Of a stretch of DNA of 7,466 nucleotides, positions 4,885-7,466 are shown piece by piece; positions within the stretch are counted from its first letter, which is position 1, and every line of letters begins with the position of its first letter. The notes below the pieces were generated by a model. That model worked only from the letters and a program-made list of their open reading frames with translations. It searched no databases and had not been told where the DNA came from. Source of the DNA: Clostridia bacterium (lineage in GTDB: Bacteria; Bacillota; Clostridia; Christensenellales; Aristaeellaceae). A program made the translations under genes and the position numbers. Location of the stretch: the NCBI GenBank assembly GCA_017471125.1, contig JAFUWR010000284.1, positions 1 to 7,466 of the forward strand. Reading direction: 5' to 3'.

Positions 4885-6219
4885 ATGAAGAAGCTGCTCG
4901 CCATCCTGCTGGTCGCGACCCTGCTGCTGGGCCTGACCGCCTGCGGCAAGAAGGAAGCCGCGCCCGCCGCTACCGAGGCCCCCACCGAGGCCCCGACCGA
5001 GGCCCCGACCGAGGCGCCCACCGAAGCCCCCACCGAGGCGCCCACCGACGCGCCGACTGAGGAGCCCACCGAGGCCCCGACCGAGGAGCCCACCGAAGCC
5101 CCTACTGAGGAGCCCACCGAGGCGCCCGCCGAGGAGGCTGTCGAGGAAGTTGCCGAGGCCCCCGCTGAGGAGACCGTGCTCGCCGCCGCCGGTGAAGCCG
5201 CCGCGGACGCCGCCGCAGCCGTCGAGGAGAAGGCCGAGGAGGTAGAGGAAGCCGTCGAGGAGAAGGCCGAAGAGGTCGTCGAAGCCGTCGAGGAAAAGGC
5301 CGAGGAAGTGGCTGACGCCGCCGAGGATGTCGTCGAGGAAGCCACTGACGCCGCCGAGGAAGTGGTCGAGGAAGCCACTGAAACTGCGGAAGAAGCCGCC
5401 GACGCTGCCGCCGAGGAAGCTGCCGAAGCCGCTGACGCCGTCGAGGCGCAGGCCGAGGAAGTGGCCGACGCTGCCGAGGATGTCGTCGAGGAAGCTACCG
5501 AAGCTGCCGAAGAAGTGACCGAGGAAGCCACCGAAGTCGCCGCGGAAGCCGCCGAGGCCGTCGAGGAGAAGGCAGAGGAAGTGACCGAAGCCGCCGAAGA
5601 AGTGGTCGAGGAAGCTACCGAGACTGCTGCGGAAGCCGCCGAGGCCGTCGAGGAGAAGGCCGAGGAAGTGACCGAAGCGGTCGAAGAGGCTGCCGAGGAA
5701 GCCGCCGAAGCCGTCGAGGAAAAGGTGGAGGAAGTCGAGGAAGCCGTCGAGGAGAAGGCCGAGGAGGTCGCCGAGGCGGTCGAGGAAGTCGTCGAGGAGA
5801 CCACCGAGCTCGCCAACCCCTGGATCGACACCGACGCCGAGACCCTGAAGGCCATGGTGGAGGGCGCGGCCTTCGCGCTGCCCGCCGACGCCGCGGACGC
5901 CATCTATCGCGCCGACGAGGCGGACGGCATCGCCGAGATGCAGTTCACCGTGGACGGCACGCCCGTCACCGCCCGCGTGAAGAAGGCCGCCGAGTTCGAG
6001 GACATCTCCGGCCTGGCCTACGACAAGTGGGACGTGGACGAGGAATGTGAGATCAACGGCATCAAGGGCCAGCTGCGCAGTGTGACCGACGGCGACAAGA
6101 CCGTCCAGGGTTGCCAGTGGTTCGACGCCGACAACGCCGCCATCTACGCCGTCATCGCCGAGGGCGCGGACCTGGAAGGCTTCGATGTCGTCGCCATCGC
6201 CCAGCAGATCGTCGGTTGA
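4885..6219 (+). CDS. Lipoprotein: TEAP linker, long acidic helix, C-terminal domain
   Basis: A 444-residue predicted surface lipoprotein. Order: signal peptide (1-19) with lipobox LTAC, lipidated Cys20; short GKKEAAPAA; thirteen T-E/D-A/E-P tetrapeptides (30-81); an acidic bridge; residues 113-310, almost only E, A, V, T, D and K, mostly in 11-residue units such as VEEKAEEVEEA; then a globular domain (311-444, NPWIDTDAETLKAMVEGAAF...). That domain holds AEMQFTVDGTPVTARVKK, EFEDISGLAYDKWDV and two cysteines (388, 410). It resembles conserved C-terminal domains I know from clostridial lipoproteins, but I cannot name the family or function. The helix may be an amphipathic or coiled-coil stalk; if straight, 198 residues would span about 30 nm, enough to lift the domain through the wall. 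Its charge is strongly negative. AAAGGAAG precedes the ATG. It is probably co-transcribed with the small paralogue upstream and followed by terminators. Confidence 0.9.
   Translation: MKKLLAILLVATLLLGLTACGKKEAAPAATEAPTEAPTEAPTEAPTEAPTEAPTDAPTEEPTEAPTEEPTEAPTEEPTEAPAEEAVEEVAEAPAEETVLAAAGEAAADAAAAVEEKAEEVEEAVEEKAEEVVEAVEEKAEEVADAAEDVVEEATDAAEEVVEEATETAEEAADAAAEEAAEAADAVEAQAEEVADAAEDVVEEATEAAEEVTEEATEVAAEAAEAVEEKAEEVTEAAEEVVEEATETAAEAAEAVEEKAEEVTEAVEEAAEEAAEAVEEKVEEVEEAVEEKAEEVAEAVEEVVEETTELANPWIDTDAETLKAMVEGAAFALPADAADAIYRADEADGIAEMQFTVDGTPVTARVKKAAEFEDISGLAYDKWDVDEECEINGIKGQLRSVTDGDKTVQGCQWFDADNAAIYAVIAEGADLEGFDVVAIAQQIVG
4972..5127 (+). repeat. 12-bp in-frame repeat array (TEAP)n
   Basis: Thirteen consecutive 12-bp units encode TEAP x6, TDAP, then TEEP/TEAP alternating three times (a 24-bp higher-order unit). 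Third positions vary among ACC/ACT, GAG/GAA and GCC/GCG/CCC/CCG, with some neighbouring units identical. Such arrays change length in frame by slippage, giving a Pro-rich extended linker of variable reach. Confidence 0.9.
5221..5814 (+). repeat. 33-bp / 11-residue helical repeat array
   Basis: 594 bp encode 198 residues of Glu/Ala/Val-rich helix. An exact 11-residue register is clear in the first units (VEEKAEEV starting at residues 113, 124 and 135, then AEDV/AEEV at 146 and 157) and in the last ones (VEE at 277, 288 and 299). In between the register slips: VEEK recurs at 226 and 255, 29 residues apart, and a 22-residue segment at 139-160 recurs at 190-211, 51 residues away. So the array mixes hendecads with heptad-type shifts. 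The DNA copies are close but not identical. Confidence 0.85.
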
Positions 6220-6226
6220 CAATAAT

Positions 6227-6252
6227 AACGGCAGGCCCGCGGGCCTGCCGTT
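6227..6252 (-). terminator. 26-bp perfect palindrome, likely terminator of the minus-strand gene
   Basis: AACGGCAGGCCCG-CGGGCCTGCCGTT is completely palindromic. Read on the minus strand it is followed by ATTATTGTC, a T-rich tail, at the right distance beyond the stop codon of the Ig-domain gene. On the plus strand it begins 8 bp after the lipoprotein stop but is followed by CGCATGCG, so it suits the minus strand better. Confidence 0.7.
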
Positions 6253-6259
6253 CGCATGC

Positions 6260-6293
6260 GCGGGGACGTCTTTCGGCGTCCCCGCTTTGTCTT
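6260..6293 (+). terminator. Intrinsic terminator of the lipoprotein genes
   Basis: GCGGGGACG (6260-6268) and CGTCCCCGC (6277-6285) form a perfect 9-bp GC-rich stem with an 8-nt loop followed by TTTGTCTT. The tail reaches into the stop codon of the convergent gene (6292-6294). With the palindrome at 6227-6252 it forms a back-to-back terminator pair, one suited to each strand. Confidence 0.8.
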
Positions 6294-7466
6294 ATTGCAC
6301 CGTGATAGTGATGGTCTGGATGACGGTCTTGTCCTTCTTGGATGTGGCGGTGATGGTGGCGGTGCCGGTCTTTTTCTTGTCGGCGGTGACCAGGCCGGTG
6401 CTGCTGTTGACCTTGACGATGCCGGTGTTGCTGGACTTCCAGGTCACGGTGGCGTCGGCCTCGGGCGTGTCGGCCTTGACGGACAATTGCAACGTCTCGC
6501 CGTTCTTCAAGGTCGTGGGCCCGGCGGGGGTGATGGTCAGGCTGGTCGGTATCGTGTTGTCCTTCACGAAGATGGTGACGGACGCCGCGGCAGCCTTGTT
6601 CTTCTTGGGCGTGGCGGTGAAGGTCACGGTGCCCTGCTTCTTCAGCGTGATGACGCCGTCCTTATTGATGGACGCGATGGAGCTTGCGCTGGACTTCCAG
6701 GTCACGTTCTTGTCCGCGATGGCGGGCTCGGTGGTGAAGGTCAGCTTGTAGGTCCCCTGGGACTTGTTGAGCTGGGCCGGCACGTCGGCAAAGATCAGCT
6801 TGTCCGGGATGGAATTGTCGAGGATGTTGAACTCCGCGCTGCCGAACACGGCCTTGTCCTTGGTGGACGTGGCGGTCACGGTGACGACGCCCTTCTTCTT
6901 CAGCGTCAGCACGCCGTTCTTCACGGTGGCGTAGCCGCTGGGCGCGACCTTCCAGTTGACGGTCTGGATGGCGGAGGCGGGCTGCACGATGGCCTTGAGG
7001 TTGACCGTGGGCTTCGCCACATCGACCACATACTGGCCCTCGGCGTTCTTGGCGTAATCGGGCGCGGTGACGTCGATCTGCTCGGGGATGGTGTCGTCCT
7101 TGACGAACAGGGTGATGATGTCGGACACGGTCTTGTCCTTGGTGGACGTGGCGGTCAAGGTGACATAGCCCTGCTTCTTCAACGTCAGCACGCCGTTCTT
7201 GTCAACGGACGCGACGGAGCTTGCGCTGGACTTCCACGTCACGGTCTTGACGGCCTCGGCGGGCTCAACGGTCACGCTCAGGGTGTATTTGCCCAGGGAC
7301 TTGTTCAGCGTGTCCTCCGGCACCGCGTCGATAGACAGCTTATTCGGCACGGAGTGGTCCTCGATGTCCAGCACGGCCTCGCCGGTCACCGTCTTGTCCT
7401 TGGTGGACGTGGCGATGACGGTCACCTGGCCCTGCTTCTTGAGGGTCAGCACGCCGTCCTTGCTGA
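6292..7466 (-). CDS. Tandem bacterial Ig-like (Big_2) domain surface protein, 3' part
   Basis: The gene enters from the right edge and ends at TAA (6294-6292); about 391 C-terminal residues are visible and the start is outside. The frame is open to the edge (SKDGVLTLKKQG...), so the GTG at 7452 is not the start. It consists only of repeated beta-sandwich units of about 86-93 residues, each with a (D/N)(S/T)(I/V)P linker, a V(T/N)WK(S/V) strand (absolute match TVTWKSSASS in two units), then NGVLTLKK.G.VT.TATS.KDK. This is the bacterial Ig-like group 2 (BID_2) pattern of surface adhesins and wall-associated proteins. It ends ITITVQ directly after the last domain, with no LPXTG, SLH or other C-terminal anchor, so anchoring or an enzymatic domain would have to be N-terminal. 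Lysine-rich loops contrast with the acidic lipoproteins next door. Role (adhesion, or spacer for an enzyme) cannot be decided here. Confidence 0.88.
   Translation of the reverse strand, partial: SKDGVLTLKKQGQVTVIATSTKDKTVTGEAVLDIEDHSVPNKLSIDAVPEDTLNKSLGKYTLSVTVEPAEAVKTVTWKSSASSVASVDKNGVLTLKKQGYVTLTATSTKDKTVSDIITLFVKDDTIPEQIDVTAPDYAKNAEGQYVVDVAKPTVNLKAIVQPASAIQTVNWKVAPSGYATVKNGVLTLKKKGVVTVTATSTKDKAVFGSAEFNILDNSIPDKLIFADVPAQLNKSQGTYKLTFTTEPAIADKNVTWKSSASSIASINKDGVITLKKQGTVTFTATPKKNKAAAASVTIFVKDNTIPTSLTITPAGPTTLKNGETLQLSVKADTPEADATVTWKSSNTGIVKVNSSTGLVTADKKKTGTATITATSKKDKTVIQTITITVQ
6295..7466 (-). repeat. Four complete and one partial Ig-like repeats
   Basis: Approximate units on the minus strand: partial 7466-7354, then 7353-7096, 7095-6817, 6816-6556 and 6555-6295. 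The segment for NGVLTLKK...TATSTKDK is nearly identical at DNA level in the three units nearest the window edge (around 7130-7150, 6855-6875 and 7393-7413), and the ASSxAS-WK segment recurs at about 7207-7240 and 6669-6702. The last unit (TWKSSNTGIVKVNSSTGLVTADKK) is the most diverged, as is common for the terminal domain of such arrays. Confidence 0.85.

Larger units (their letters stand above)
4562..4983 (+). repeat. Identical 51-bp block shared by the two lipoprotein genes
   Basis: Positions 4562-4612 and 4933-4983 are identical base for base, from the CTG of the lipobox LTAC through CGKKEAAPAATEAP. Upstream of the block the signal-peptide codons differ (FIAFMLVLAALATM against LLAILLVATLLLG), and downstream the linkers diverge at once. 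Identity at third positions points to recent duplication or gene conversion rather than selection on the protein alone. The copies are 371 bp apart in direct orientation, so recombination between them would delete 371 bp and fuse the two genes in matching frame at the lipobox. Confidence 0.9.

Noticed and set aside
4972..5814. Repeats as a possible CRISPR array
   Set aside because: Units of 12 and 33 bp are contiguous, in frame, vary at synonymous sites and have no spacers; they are protein repeats.
4599..6222. Ser/Ala-rich and Gly/Leu-rich minus-strand frames opposite the lipoproteins
   Set aside because: They are mirror images of the GAG/GAA/GCC repeats (SSTASS..., GFLDGLG...). Long frames in both antisense registers follow directly from the repeat structure.

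Overview
The window looks like chromosomal DNA from a GC-rich gut-type clostridium (Bacillota). The evidence is AGGAGG-type ribosome binding sites, sigma-A-like promoters, a cellobiose phosphorylase very close to clostridial enzymes, lipoproteins starting MKK...LTACGKKE and followed by (TEAP)n linkers, and a palindromic CCTCATCCGTCA...CCTTCCCC repeat of a kind I know from clostridial genomes. The taxon is an inference; no rRNA or other marker gene is present.

Layout. Positions 11-134 hold a 124-bp nested palindrome (MITE/REP-like). A promoter follows at about 188-216. Its predicted leader carries a 21-codon reading frame (249-314) with its own ribosome binding site and the last two sense codons Met-Cys. 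Next is metY (372-1676), encoding O-acetylhomoserine sulfhydrylase. The metY-cbpA gap (1677-1931) is full of short repeats and hairpins and ends in a strong promoter with a LacI-type operator-like palindrome at the predicted transcription start. It drives a cellobiose phosphorylase (GH94, 1932-4349).

Two tandem lipoprotein genes follow. The first (4511-4747) encodes only a lipid-anchored acidic Ala/Pro/Glu tail. The second (4885-6219) has the same start, then a (T-E-A-P)n linker, a roughly 200-residue Glu/Ala/Val helix with 11-residue periodicity, and a C-terminal globular domain I cannot name. The two genes share an identical 51-bp block at the lipobox. A pair of back-to-back hairpins at 6227-6293 separates them from a convergent gene on the minus strand (6292 to the window end), the 3' part of a large protein of tandem bacterial Ig-like domains.

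How the genes relate. They do not form one pathway. metY is sulfur amino-acid synthesis and seems to have its own attenuation-type leader. cbpA is intracellular use of cellobiose and seems to be a single-gene, sugar-regulated unit. The right half encodes surface proteins: two lipoproteins and an Ig-repeat protein. The most unusual elements are the Met-Cys leader ORF before metY and the paired lipoproteins with the long acidic hendecad helix.
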